NCBI GenBank assembly: GCA_052116865.1
Contig: JBQKKG010000007.1
Location: 124,001-188,000, forward strand
Direction: 5' to 3'
Origin: CAUPWF01 sp963515125
GTDB lineage: Bacteria > Bacillota > Clostridia > Lachnospirales > Lachnospiraceae
Length of the DNA: 64,000 nt
The notes below the pieces were generated by a model, which saw only the letters and a program-made list of their open reading frames with translations, had not been told where the DNA came from and ran no database searches. The position numbers and the translations under genes are program-made. Of this stretch, positions 17,398 to 24,898 are shown one piece after another; position 1 is the first letter of the stretch, and each line of letters opens with the position of its first letter.

Positions 17398-18030
17398 CAT
17401 TTGCCCTGTCCCTACTGATTTTGCAAATGCCTGCATTAAATACATTGCAACTGCTGCCCCCGGATCTTCTAATGATCTAGAAGCCTCTCCTCGGGTAGCT
17501 GCTCTTCCGTGTACTGCAATCATAGTAGTTGTTTGCTTAAATCCATTTTCTGCAGCTACACTTGCCTTTTCCGCTGCTTCCTGCAAACTTTCTCCACATT
17601 CTAACGACTCACTAAGAGCTTTAATTCCTGGTGCTAACCCATCCAAGAAGGTCTTATCTCCAATTTGTGCTTTCCCTCTGGACTGCACACCATCAAAATA
17701 TGCTTGCCAAAGTACCACCACATCCTGCACTTCTAGCACTTCTTTTCCCTTAAGGGCTTTTCCCGCCTGCATAAGTCCAGATGCCATTAATGTTCCCATT
17801 GTAGAAGGCACTGCCGTAGACATTGCTTTTCCACCCATATATAATAACTTTCCTATATCACAAATTTCTGATGCTTCTACTGCTCGATTAGCTGCACGAA
17901 ATCCATCCCCCATAGTAAGACCTAAGTCACCGTCTCCAACTACACTATCTAGCGTGATTAAATATTCCCGTTGCTCATTCATAAGTAGATCAATTTCATT
18001 CAACAATTTTTTAATATATTCTGCTTGCAT
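17395..18030 (-). CDS. dhaL: Dihydroxyacetone kinase ADP/ATP-binding subunit DhaL
   Basis: Nucleotide-binding subunit, 211 aa, that works with DhaK to phosphorylate dihydroxyacetone or a related short ketose. The magnesium/nucleotide site VVGDGDLGLTMGDGF is present near residues 27-41, and AVPSTMGTLMASGLMQAGKAL is the typical second motif. The all-helical fold predicted matches DhaL length. It follows dhaK after 58 bases with AAGGAGACGGGCAGA before the start. The final residues GTGQM are encoded by repeat sequence (GGGACAGGGCAAATG), so the native C-terminus appears to have been replaced or extended by the palindrome. No DhaM or PTS gene is nearby, so whether phosphate comes from PEP or ATP is not decided here. 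Confidence 0.9.
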   Translation of the reverse strand: MQAEYIKKLLNEIDLLMNEQREYLITLDSVVGDGDLGLTMGDGFRAANRAVEASEICDIGKLLYMGGKAMSTAVPSTMGTLMASGLMQAGKALKGKEVLEVQDVVVLWQAYFDGVQSRGKAQIGDKTFLDGLAPGIKALSESLECGESLQEAAEKASVAAENGFKQTTTMIAVHGRAATRGEASRSLEDPGAAVAMYLMQAFAKSVGTGQM

Positions 18031-18088
18031 TCTGCCCGTCTCCTTCTTACTATTTGTTGCTATTGCACCTTTCCATCACCACTAATCT

Positions 18089-19099
18089 CTACAATTGTGT
18101 AAAAAATGGAGTTTGTGCAGGTACATCCAAATACATTTTTAATTCTTCATCCAATTTTAATAAGGAAATAGAAAATCCTGCCATTTCTAACGCTGTTGCA
18201 TACTCACCCACATAATAACGATGAACTGTAATCCCTTGTTCCTTTAATATCTGATCGACTTTACGTGTTACGATATATTGTTCATCTAAAGGTGTTGCAC
18301 CGAGACCATTAATTAATACAGCAACTTCATCCCCTGATACATAAGGAATATCCGAAAGGATTTTATCCATCATTTCCGCCACAATCTGATCTGCCGGTTC
18401 TAACTCTCCACGACGTATCCCAGTCTCTCCGTGTATACCCATTCCAATTTCCATTTCATTTTCCCCAATACTGAATCCAGGTTTTCCAACACGTGGAACA
18501 ATACATGGTGTTAAAGCTACTCCCATTGTCCTTACATTTGCTGCTGCTTTTTCCGCAATTCTTTTTACCTCATCCAAGGATAGCATAGCATCTGCTGCTC
18601 CTCCTGCACATTTATATACAAACACAATGCCTGCAACGCCTCTTCTGGTATTCTTTTCTCCTACTGCCGCTGGCCCAGCGGAAGCAACATCTTCTCCTGC
18701 CACAACGCTTTCTACTCTTATATCCTCTTCAAAGTCAGCCATCTCTGCAGCCATATCAAAGTTAAAAATATCCCCATTATAATTTCCATAAATATACAGT
18801 ACGCCAGAACCAGAATCAATTTCTTTTGTCACTGCCAGCATCTGCTCTGCACTCGGAGATTGGAACACATCTCCAACTGAACATCCATCTAGCATTCCTT
18901 TGCCCACATACCCAAGGAACAATGGCAAATGGCCAGATCCCCCTCCTGTTGCAATTCCTACTTTTCCCTCTTTTTTATTTGCAGATACTAGGCACCTTAC
19001 ATCGTCCCCTGTATATGTAATCAGATCTTTATGCGCAATATAAAGCCCCTCTAACATTTCATTTACATAGTTCTCCGGTTGATTAATTATTTTTTTCAT
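18089..19099 (-). CDS. dhaK: Dihydroxyacetone kinase substrate-binding subunit DhaK
   Basis: Ketose-binding subunit, 336 aa, which holds the substrate covalently through a His as a hemiaminal. The glycine-rich motif GIATGGGSGHLPLFLGYVG and GCSVGDVFQSPSAEQML lie in the first 80 residues, and the substrate His appears in GIHGETGIRRGELE near residue 220. The length is that of the free-standing DhaK rather than the fused ATP-type kinase. It lies 16 bases after the cupin gene and precedes dhaL. The operon has an Lsr/Rha-like sugar importer, so the true substrate may be a larger ketose (tetrulose or pentulose) rather than dihydroxyacetone. That is inference. Confidence 0.9.
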   Translation of the reverse strand: MKKIINQPENYVNEMLEGLYIAHKDLITYTGDDVRCLVSANKKEGKVGIATGGGSGHLPLFLGYVGKGMLDGCSVGDVFQSPSAEQMLAVTKEIDSGSGVLYIYGNYNGDIFNFDMAAEMADFEEDIRVESVVAGEDVASAGPAAVGEKNTRRGVAGIVFVYKCAGGAADAMLSLDEVKRIAEKAAANVRTMGVALTPCIVPRVGKPGFSIGENEMEIGMGIHGETGIRRGELEPADQIVAEMMDKILSDIPYVSGDEVAVLINGLGATPLDEQYIVTRKVDQILKEQGITVHRYYVGEYATALEMAGFSISLLKLDEELKMYLDVPAQTPFFTQL

Positions 19100-19115
19100 G
19101 TACGTTCCCTCTTTC

Positions 19116-19598
19116 TTATAATTTAATTTCTACTTGGTCTTTTTCATCATATTCCACTACCACACAGTCATTTTTATAGGTTCTTTGTGGTAAAAGAATC
19201 ATCATATGGGCAACCATAGCATCTACTGGAAATGGTGCTAAGTGCCAAACGCCTATATTTAAATATACTACAGTTCCTCTCGGAATATAAAATGCCTCTA
19301 TTTTTTCTGGCACCGGATCTACCGATGGTACTGCTACATGAATCACTACATCAGAATCCATGCATATCATTCCCTCACCTGTCTTATCGTGATATTCCGA
19401 CGATGTTACCACCATAGATTCTCGCCTTGGTACTTGCAACGCCGAACATGTCATAGGAACTTGACCAGATACTGGAAAGATTACGTGATCTGGGAAGAAT
19501 TCTCCAAATGTATTTCCACTTGGATTCATTAGATCATAGTAACTACCATAGGGTTCAAACGTTTCTTTTGTTAGTTTTTTCGCTTCAATTGTTCGCAT
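19116..19598 (-). CDS. AllA-like cupin (ureidoglycolate lyase family)
   Basis: A 160-aa single-domain protein resembling the ureidoglycolate lyase family (PF04115). Typical marks are TKETFEPYGSYYDLMNPSG at the start, LQVPRRESMVVTSSEYHDKT, PEKIEAFYIPRGTVVYLNIG and the late VWHLAPFPVD. These fit the cupin barrel with metal- or substrate-facing residues around H and E positions. No allantoin or purine genes are present; the gene is tightly packed (9 and 16 bases) between a sugar permease and dhaK. A role on a sugar-derived acid or ketose, such as lyase or isomerase activity, is more likely here than purine breakdown. The exact reaction is unknown. Confidence 0.72.
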   Translation of the reverse strand: MRTIEAKKLTKETFEPYGSYYDLMNPSGNTFGEFFPDHVIFPVSGQVPMTCSALQVPRRESMVVTSSEYHDKTGEGMICMDSDVVIHVAVPSVDPVPEKIEAFYIPRGTVVYLNIGVWHLAPFPVDAMVAHMMILLPQRTYKNDCVVVEYDEKDQVEIKL

Positions 19599-19607
19599 AT
19601 TTTCCTC

Positions 19608-20582
19608 CTAATTTCTTTCCTTTTTCTTTGCCATTATTTCAGTTCCAGATACAACAATCAATAAAACAATGCCCCATATAAATGTCTTTAAAAATGAATT
19701 TACTCGCATAATATTAAATGCACTAGAAATTAATTGCAGTACAATAACCGCCATAGATACTCCAATAACCTTTCCTTTTCCACCATCCGGATTGGTTCCT
19801 CCCAATACTACAATCAGGAGCGACAACAAGGTGTAGGAAGATCCATAATCTGACTTTGCTGAATTATAATGAGATGCCATAATAATTCCAGCTATCCCTC
19901 CTAAAATACCCGATAATCCATATGTCTTAATGGTCACTTTCAAGTTATTAATCCCAGAGTATTTTGCTGTAATACTATTGGTTCCCATATAGCATAAGTG
20001 CTGTCCGTAGACCGTAGATTTTAGTAAAAAACCAATCATAACAGCTAGTAATACAAATATAATTGTAGAAATAGGCAGGCCTGCCAATGTACCATTGCCA
20101 ACTACACTAAAACGCTCAGGAAGTCCAATAAGTGCTGGCCCTTTTGTTATTGCAAGCGCTAACCCCGTATATACTTGTAAGCCTCCTAGTGTAACCAACA
20201 TTGGTGGTATCTGCAAATATCCAACTAAAAACCCATTGAATATTCCGCAAGCCATACCACATAAAATGCCAATCAGAATCCCTACCAGCACCGAAGAATT
20301 GCTACCTCCCATACGCAGCATAACGACACACCCAACAACACCTGAAAGATTTGCAATTCCTACTAGCGAAAGATCAATGCCTCCAGACATCATAGCAAGC
20401 ATCATTCCCAAAGAAATAATTCCAAATTCAGGAAACTGCGCACACATTCCTTGCAAATTTGCAAATCCTAGAAAAGAAGCAGGTTCTAATATTGCCATAA
20501 CAAGAAAGATTACTATTGCCAGAAGGAACAATGCCACTGTATTTTTGTCGGAGTTTTTAATCCAAAGAACTTTATTTTTCAT
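19608..20582 (-). CDS. ABC transporter permease (LsrD/RbsC-like), second permease
   Basis: Membrane permease of 324 aa of the ribose/autoinducer-2 family with about ten hydrophobic helices. It contains GMMLAMMSGGIDLSLVGIAN, YLQIPPMLVTLGGLQVYTGL and SLLIVVLGGTNPDGGKGKV. The latter replaces the more usual GGTSFxGG loop that contacts the ATPase. The start has GGGGGATAAAAAC upstream and lies 12 bases after the first permease. Two different permeases next to one double-ABC ATPase match the layout of Lsr and rhamnose importers, giving a heterodimeric channel. Confidence 0.9.
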   Translation of the reverse strand: MKNKVLWIKNSDKNTVALFLLAIVIFLVMAILEPASFLGFANLQGMCAQFPEFGIISLGMMLAMMSGGIDLSLVGIANLSGVVGCVVMLRMGGSNSSVLVGILIGILCGMACGIFNGFLVGYLQIPPMLVTLGGLQVYTGLALAITKGPALIGLPERFSVVGNGTLAGLPISTIIFVLLAVMIGFLLKSTVYGQHLCYMGTNSITAKYSGINNLKVTIKTYGLSGILGGIAGIIMASHYNSAKSDYGSSYTLLSLLIVVLGGTNPDGGKGKVIGVSMAVIVLQLISSAFNIMRVNSFLKTFIWGIVLLIVVSGTEIMAKKKERN

Positions 20583-20594
20583 GTTTTTATCCCC

Positions 20595-21593
20595 CTATAC
20601 CTTTGCACTGTTTGCTATTTTCTTGGATCTTAGTGAAGTAATTGATGTACCAATTACAATGATAACCCCAACTACAAATGTCTGAAAATGGGTCGGTACA
20701 CCGAGCATAATTAAGTTATTCTGAACTAGCGCAATTAGGGTAACTCCTATAATCGTCCCAAAAACCGATCCATGTCCACCAGTAATACGAGTTCCTCCCA
20801 TTACCACTGCAGCAATTACCATCATTTCCGATCCCATTAATACTTGCGGGCTTGCCTGACGCATCAAAACCATATAGATAAATCCGCCAATTCCAGCAAA
20901 ACATCCTGCTGCCATATAGATAATAAATTGTATTTTTACCACATTGAATCCCGCTATTCTTGCTACATTAATATCTCCGCCAATTGCATAGATTCCTCTT
21001 CCTAACATGGTATAATGTAATATTACATGCGCAATGACACACACTAGAATTGGAACAAGGATCAGTGCTGTTAATTGGTAAGAAATCCCTTGTTTAGTGG
21101 TATAAGTATATATAAACACTTTAGAAAGAGCATCGATGTTTTCCGGGATATTCGAGATTTCACTTGTTCCCATAAAAGCCAATGTCCCACCGTTAATAAC
21201 GCTACTTACGCCTAACGTTGCAATAAGCGGCGGTATATGAATTTTTGCAATTAAAAATGCATTTACTGCCCCAAAAAATATTCCAATACCTGCTGCCATC
21301 AAAAATGCAAGAACAGGGTTATCTATCCCGGTTTTTAAACAAATATTAACGGTCCCATATAAAGCAATACATGCAATTGCAGGGAAAGAGACGTCAATTC
21401 CGCCAGATATAATGACGACCATTTCACAAATTGCAAATATTAATGTAACCAACATAGCTCTTAACAATGTTATCAATGTCGGCATCCCCAAAAATGAAGG
21501 ATTTACACTCGAAATGAGGACCACCAAAGCAACAATGATATACACAACAATCATTTCGTTAGAGGCTAGCTTATATTTCAACTTCTTGCCCAT
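20595..21593 (-). CDS. ABC transporter permease (LsrC/RbsC-like), first permease
   Basis: Membrane permease of 332 aa in the same family as its downstream neighbour. Key segments are CEMVVIISGGIDVSFPAIAC, AKIHIPPLIATLGVSSVING, TMLGRGIYAIGGDINVARIA and the ATPase-contact stretch AAVVMGGTRITGGHGSVFGT. Its start codon lies inside the end of the ATPase gene (23-base overlap) with AGGAGGTACAGC directly upstream, indicating translational coupling. Together with the second permease it forms the channel of the importer. Confidence 0.9.
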   Translation of the reverse strand: MGKKLKYKLASNEMIVVYIIVALVVLISSVNPSFLGMPTLITLLRAMLVTLIFAICEMVVIISGGIDVSFPAIACIALYGTVNICLKTGIDNPVLAFLMAAGIGIFFGAVNAFLIAKIHIPPLIATLGVSSVINGGTLAFMGTSEISNIPENIDALSKVFIYTYTTKQGISYQLTALILVPILVCVIAHVILHYTMLGRGIYAIGGDINVARIAGFNVVKIQFIIYMAAGCFAGIGGFIYMVLMRQASPQVLMGSEMMVIAAVVMGGTRITGGHGSVFGTIIGVTLIALVQNNLIMLGVPTHFQTFVVGVIIVIGTSITSLRSKKIANSAKV

Positions 21594-23088
21594 GCTGTAC
21601 CTCCTTCTTTTCGCTTAATTTATCCGAAAGTTCTTGTTCATTCACACCTTCTGCATCTAATTGCCCAGAGACTTTTCCGTTTTGCATAATTAAAATCTTA
21701 TTACAGTTTTGTAATAGCTCACTTAAATCATCAGAAATTATAATGATGCCAACTCCTTGGGAAGCCAATTCATGTAATATCTTGTGAATATCCGACTTCG
21801 AGCCAACATCCACGCCAACAGTGGGGCCATTAAGAATTAATAACTTTGGTTCTGTATTGAGCCATTTCGCAATTACCATTTTCTGCGCATTTCCACCAGA
21901 CAATGTTCGAATATTCGGAGTAGGAGATGGTGCAATACATCCTATTTTTCGAATCCACATTTCTGTAACTTCATACATTTGTGACTGATCAAGCTTTCCC
22001 CTTTTAAAGTATTTTTCTATAGATGCAGCTACCGTGTTGTCTTGAATCGAACGGTCCAAGAATAGTCCTTGTGTCAGTCGATCTTCTGGAACATAGCCAA
22101 TCTTATGTTTCATGGCATCTCCAATATTATGTATTTTTATTTCTTCACCATTTAATACAATTTTTCCACTATCTGCCGGAGCAACACCAAATAAAGCATC
22201 TCCAATCTCGCTACGCCCTGATCCAAGCAACCCTGTTATACCTAGAACATCCCCTTTCCTTACTTCAAAAGATACCTGTTCAAATGCTCCATGTTTGCTC
22301 AACTCGTTTACTTCTAAAATTGTTTCTCCAGATTTTTTTGGCCGATAGCTCGTTTCATCAAGTTCACGCCCCGTTAGGCACTTAACGAACCTTGCCCGTT
22401 CAAATTCATCAATGGTTCCAGTTGCAACATTTTCTCCATTCCTTAAAATAGTTAATTTATCAGCAATTTCATATATTTCATTTAGTTTATGATTTACAAT
22501 TACAATCGCCATTCCACGTGCTTTTAATTTGCGCACAATTACATTCAATTTTTCTACTTCATTTGCAGTTAATGCTGTTGTTGGTTCATCCAAAATCAAT
22601 AATTTAGCATCATTGATAATTGCCCTGCAAATAGCTACCATCTGCTTATTTGCAATAGATAATCTCTCTACCAGAATATCTGGATCCATATGCGCACCTA
22701 TCTGTTCCATCGCATCAATTGCTAATTGCCTTGCTTTTTTCCAATTCATTGTCTTTGCATTTGTTAATAACGCTCGATTCATTGCAATATTTTCTGCCAC
22801 AGACAGATTGGGAAACACTGCAAAATCTTGATATATCACTTGAATTCCTTTGTTAATGGAGTCAATGGGATTTAATTTATCAATTTTTTCTCCATTTAAA
22901 TAAATACTGCCTGAAGTTGCATCATGCACTCCTGATATTACTTTAATGAGTGTTGATTTCCCACAACCATTTTCTCCCGCCAGACAATGTATCTCTCCAG
23001 TTTTAACCTCTAGATCAACGCCCTTTAGTGCTTGCACCCCGCCAAATGATTTTGTAATATTTTCTAGCTTTAAAAAAGTTTCGCCCAT
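21571..23088 (-). CDS. ABC transporter ATP-binding protein with two ABC domains, second domain degenerate
   Basis: Energising subunit of about 505 aa with tandem nucleotide-binding domains. Domain 1 is intact: Walker A GENGCGKSTLIKVI and Walker B LLILDEPTTALT. Domain 2 has the P-loop variant GLLGSGRSEIGDALFG, the signature LSGGNAQKMVIAKW, but its Walker B reads LLILNGPTVGVDVG, so both the Asp and the catalytic Glu are replaced (N and G). One of the two ATP sites is therefore probably non-hydrolytic. Candidate starts are 23097, 23094 and 23088; the last has AGGA at the best distance. It is separated from the binding-protein gene by a long stem-loop. Confidence 0.88.
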   Translation of the reverse strand: MGETFLKLENITKSFGGVQALKGVDLEVKTGEIHCLAGENGCGKSTLIKVISGVHDATSGSIYLNGEKIDKLNPIDSINKGIQVIYQDFAVFPNLSVAENIAMNRALLTNAKTMNWKKARQLAIDAMEQIGAHMDPDILVERLSIANKQMVAICRAIINDAKLLILDEPTTALTANEVEKLNVIVRKLKARGMAIVIVNHKLNEIYEIADKLTILRNGENVATGTIDEFERARFVKCLTGRELDETSYRPKKSGETILEVNELSKHGAFEQVSFEVRKGDVLGITGLLGSGRSEIGDALFGVAPADSGKIVLNGEEIKIHNIGDAMKHKIGYVPEDRLTQGLFLDRSIQDNTVAASIEKYFKRGKLDQSQMYEVTEMWIRKIGCIAPSPTPNIRTLSGGNAQKMVIAKWLNTEPKLLILNGPTVGVDVGSKSDIHKILHELASQGVGIIIISDDLSELLQNCNKILIMQNGKVSGQLDAEGVNEQELSDKLSEKKEVQHGQEVEI

Positions 23089-23113
23089 AATCATCATCCT
23101 ATTCTTTTTCTAA

Positions 23114-23165
23114 AAATACGAACCCCATGGACCTCGTAAACCAAGGTCTTATGAGGTTCGTATTT
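23114..23165 (-). promoter_or_regulatory. Long intergenic stem-loop after the binding-protein gene
   Basis: An 11-bp outer stem (AAATACGAACC/GGTTCGTATTT), one mismatch, and further paired bases toward the centre form a near-continuous hairpin in the 100-base gap between the binding protein and ATPase genes. On the minus strand it is followed by a short TTTTT. It probably acts as a leaky terminator or 3' stabiliser that keeps binding-protein mRNA in excess; this is inferred. Confidence 0.65.
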
Positions 23166-23197
23166 ACTTAACGTCCTATGAATGTTTCATGAATTTA

Positions 23198-24241
23198 TCA
23201 GAAATTATATGCTGAATCATCTACATTATCTTTATTTACATCAATCCAAGCCTGACCATATAATACTTTTCCATTTAACTTCAAACTATCATAACCTTCA
23301 ATACCTAAATCTAAACCATCACCAATCTCTTCTCCATCTAAAGCTCTTACAGCTAATTCAATCATAGCCTTTCCTGCTAACGCTGGATCCCAAAATGAAA
23401 TTGTATCAATTGTTCCGTTCTTTACATATTTTCCTGCCACTGAGACCAAAGAAGTTCCTGCTATTTTTACTTTTCCCGCAAGACCTAACTCTTCAACTGC
23501 AAGTGCAGCTCCAGCAACGTCTGGCATTGCAGACCCTTGAATTGCTGCAATATTTGGATTAGCTGTTAACACTTCTTTTACTTTATTGTATGATTGATCC
23601 TGATCATCTGCTGTTTCGATTTTATCTCCATATTGAGACATGTCTGGGTACTTTTCTTCTTGTAGCTTTTTCGCTGCATCTACCCATTGATTATGTGATT
23701 CAGATGTTAAAGAACCTACTTCAAATATGTATTCTCCTTTTCCACCAGTTGCTTCTCCAAGAATCTCCATAAAATGTTCACCATATGCATCATTATCAAA
23801 TGCTTCAATATCATAATCTACATTTTCCATCCCAGACGCCTCATGAGTAATAACAAGGATTCCTGCATCTCTAGCTTTTTTCAATACTGGTTCTAACGCT
23901 TCTGTAGAAAATGGAACTACACAGATTGCATCAACCTTTTGTGAAATTAAATCCTCAACTGCCTGTGCTTGCAATGCACCATCTCCTTCAGATGGGCCTG
24001 TATAGAATGCATCTACTCCTGTATCTTTCGCGTATTCTTTTACACCAACTTCCATTCTTTGAAACCAAGCAATACTTGTAAGTTTTGGTACAACGGCAAT
24101 CTTATAACTTCCAGAATCCTTGCTTTCCGTTGTCTCCTTTTTCTCTGAATCTCCGGTGCTTTCCGCTGTCTTCCCACATCCAATTACCATGGAAGCCACT
24201 AGTGCTGCACATAACATAACACTTAACAATCTCTTTTTCAT
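23198..24241 (-). CDS. Substrate-binding lipoprotein of Lsr/Rha-like ABC importer
   Basis: Extracellular lipoprotein of 347 aa. The signal MKKRLLSVMLCAALVASMVI ends at lipobox VIGC. The mature protein begins YKIAVVPKLTSIAWFQRMEV, then VDAFYTGPSEGDGALQAQAV and VDAICVVPFSTEALEPVLKK. These segments resemble the autoinducer-2/rhamnose-type (LsrB, RhaS) branch of Peripla_BP_4. The first gene of its operon, it has a consensus promoter at 24313-24341 and AAGGAGGATAAGT before the ATG. Residues that contact autoinducer-2 in LsrB (a Lys, Asp and Gln pattern) are only partly recognisable, so a sugar or ketose ligand is more likely. The ligand remains open. Confidence 0.85.
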   Translation of the reverse strand: MKKRLLSVMLCAALVASMVIGCGKTAESTGDSEKKETTESKDSGSYKIAVVPKLTSIAWFQRMEVGVKEYAKDTGVDAFYTGPSEGDGALQAQAVEDLISQKVDAICVVPFSTEALEPVLKKARDAGILVITHEASGMENVDYDIEAFDNDAYGEHFMEILGEATGGKGEYIFEVGSLTSESHNQWVDAAKKLQEEKYPDMSQYGDKIETADDQDQSYNKVKEVLTANPNIAAIQGSAMPDVAGAALAVEELGLAGKVKIAGTSLVSVAGKYVKNGTIDTISFWDPALAGKAMIELAVRALDGEEIGDGLDLGIEGYDSLKLNGKVLYGQAWIDVNKDNVDDSAYNF

Positions 24242-24266
24242 ACTTATCCTCCTTGATCTGTTTAGT

Positions 24267-24341
24267 TATAGTTTGTATGTTTTTATTAAACTATACTATG
24301 TTTGTTAAGTGAATTATATCAATATGTTTAGTATATGTCAA
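24267..24341 (-). promoter_or_regulatory. Consensus sigma-A promoter and leader inverted repeat of the Lsr-like/dhaKL operon
   Basis: On the minus strand TTGACA (24336-24341), a 17-base spacer and TATAAT (24313-24318) form a full-consensus promoter about 70 bases before the binding-protein ATG. Just after the expected start site is an inverted repeat TATAGTTT/AAACTATA (24267-24274 and 24288-24295) in the leader, which could be an operator or hairpin. Such a perfect promoter usually needs a repressor. Confidence 0.8.
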
Positions 24342-24437
24342 TATTGTTTTATTTATATTTTATATCTTTATTCTTTTTGTTTAATATTTTTGTGTATTAT
24401 GTATATTTTTAGAATTGTTTCTATTTATTCAAAATTG

Positions 24438-24449
24438 CTAAACGTTTAG
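24438..24449. promoter_or_regulatory. LacI-type operator candidate CTAAACGTTTAG
   Basis: A perfect 12-bp palindrome with the AAACGTTT core, about 100 bases upstream of the consensus promoter and just beside the terminator of the zinc-ribbon gene. The same core lies in front of the LacI-family gene (16245-16254). The distance suits an auxiliary operator or activator site. Confidence 0.45.
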
Positions 24450-24457
24450 TGTTTTCA

Positions 24458-24509
24458 GCAAAAAAGTACCCTCTTTAACAATACCTTATCCAGTATTATT
24501 AAAGAGGGT
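24458..24509 (-). terminator. Rho-independent terminator of the zinc-ribbon gene
   Basis: A long hairpin, ACCCTCTTTAA paired with TTAAAGAGGGT (24468-24478 and 24499-24509), with further inner pairing, is followed on the minus strand by TTTTTT. It lies six bases after the zinc-ribbon stop codon. Confidence 0.88.
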
Positions 24510-24514
24510 GTATG

Positions 24515-24733
24515 TTATCCCATAAGAAAATCTAAAATATCCCATCCATCTGAATTTTGACGTTTATAAAGCTCCGTATACCCACAGACCGTACAAGTAA
24601 TTGTAACAAATTTTTTATTTTGCACATCAAAAACCTTTGCAAAATTTCCTCCTGTAGCTTGAAATTGATCACTCTCATAGTGCGTATTCCCACATTTGGG
24701 ACATCTATACTGTTGCTTTTCTGGTTGATTCAT
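24515..24733 (-). CDS. Small zinc-ribbon protein (DUF2082-like)
   Basis: A 72-aa protein with two zinc knuckles, Cys11-x2-Cys14 (RCPKCGN) and Cys47-x2-Cys50 (TCTVCGYTELYK), fitting a rubredoxin/zinc-ribbon fold. Its layout matches the family of small 'nucleic-acid-binding Zn-ribbon' proteins in Firmicutes (YgcP/DUF2082 style). The ATG is preceded by AGGAGGCAGAA. It has its own terminator and no obvious operon partner; the upstream M24 peptidase ends in a separate terminator. Its partner or nucleic acid target is not known. Confidence 0.82.
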   Translation of the reverse strand: MNQPEKQQYRCPKCGNTHYESDQFQATGGNFAKVFDVQNKKFVTITCTVCGYTELYKRQNSDGWDILDFLMG

Positions 24734-24825
24734 CTTTCTGCCTCCTATATGTATGATTTACTTATAGTATATCATTTTCTATTGTTTCGTTTCCACTTAT
24801 TTTTTGTTTTTGCATATTACAGACG

Positions 24826-24878
24826 AAAAGCAATCATCTTTCATCTGTTTTTACATCAGACTTAAGATAATTGCTTTT
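24826..24878. terminator. Terminator-like hairpin downstream of the aminopeptidase P gene
   Basis: Arms AAAAGCAATCATCTT (24826-24840) and AAGATAATTGCTTTT (24864-24878) pair with one mismatch around a 23-base loop. T-runs flank both sides (TTTTTT on plus, TTTT on minus), so it can end the minus-strand aminopeptidase transcript 20 bases after its stop. Confidence 0.75.
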
Positions 24879-24898
24879 TTATCAATCACAAGATTGTT

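Noticed and set aside
19116..19598. Calling the cupin a true ureidoglycolate lyase of purine breakdown
   Set aside because: No allantoin or purine genes; it is embedded in a sugar transport and kinase operon.
23198..24241. Assigning the binding protein as LsrB for autoinducer-2
   Set aside because: LsrK, LsrF and LsrG are absent, and contact residues are only partly similar; kept as Lsr/Rha-like.
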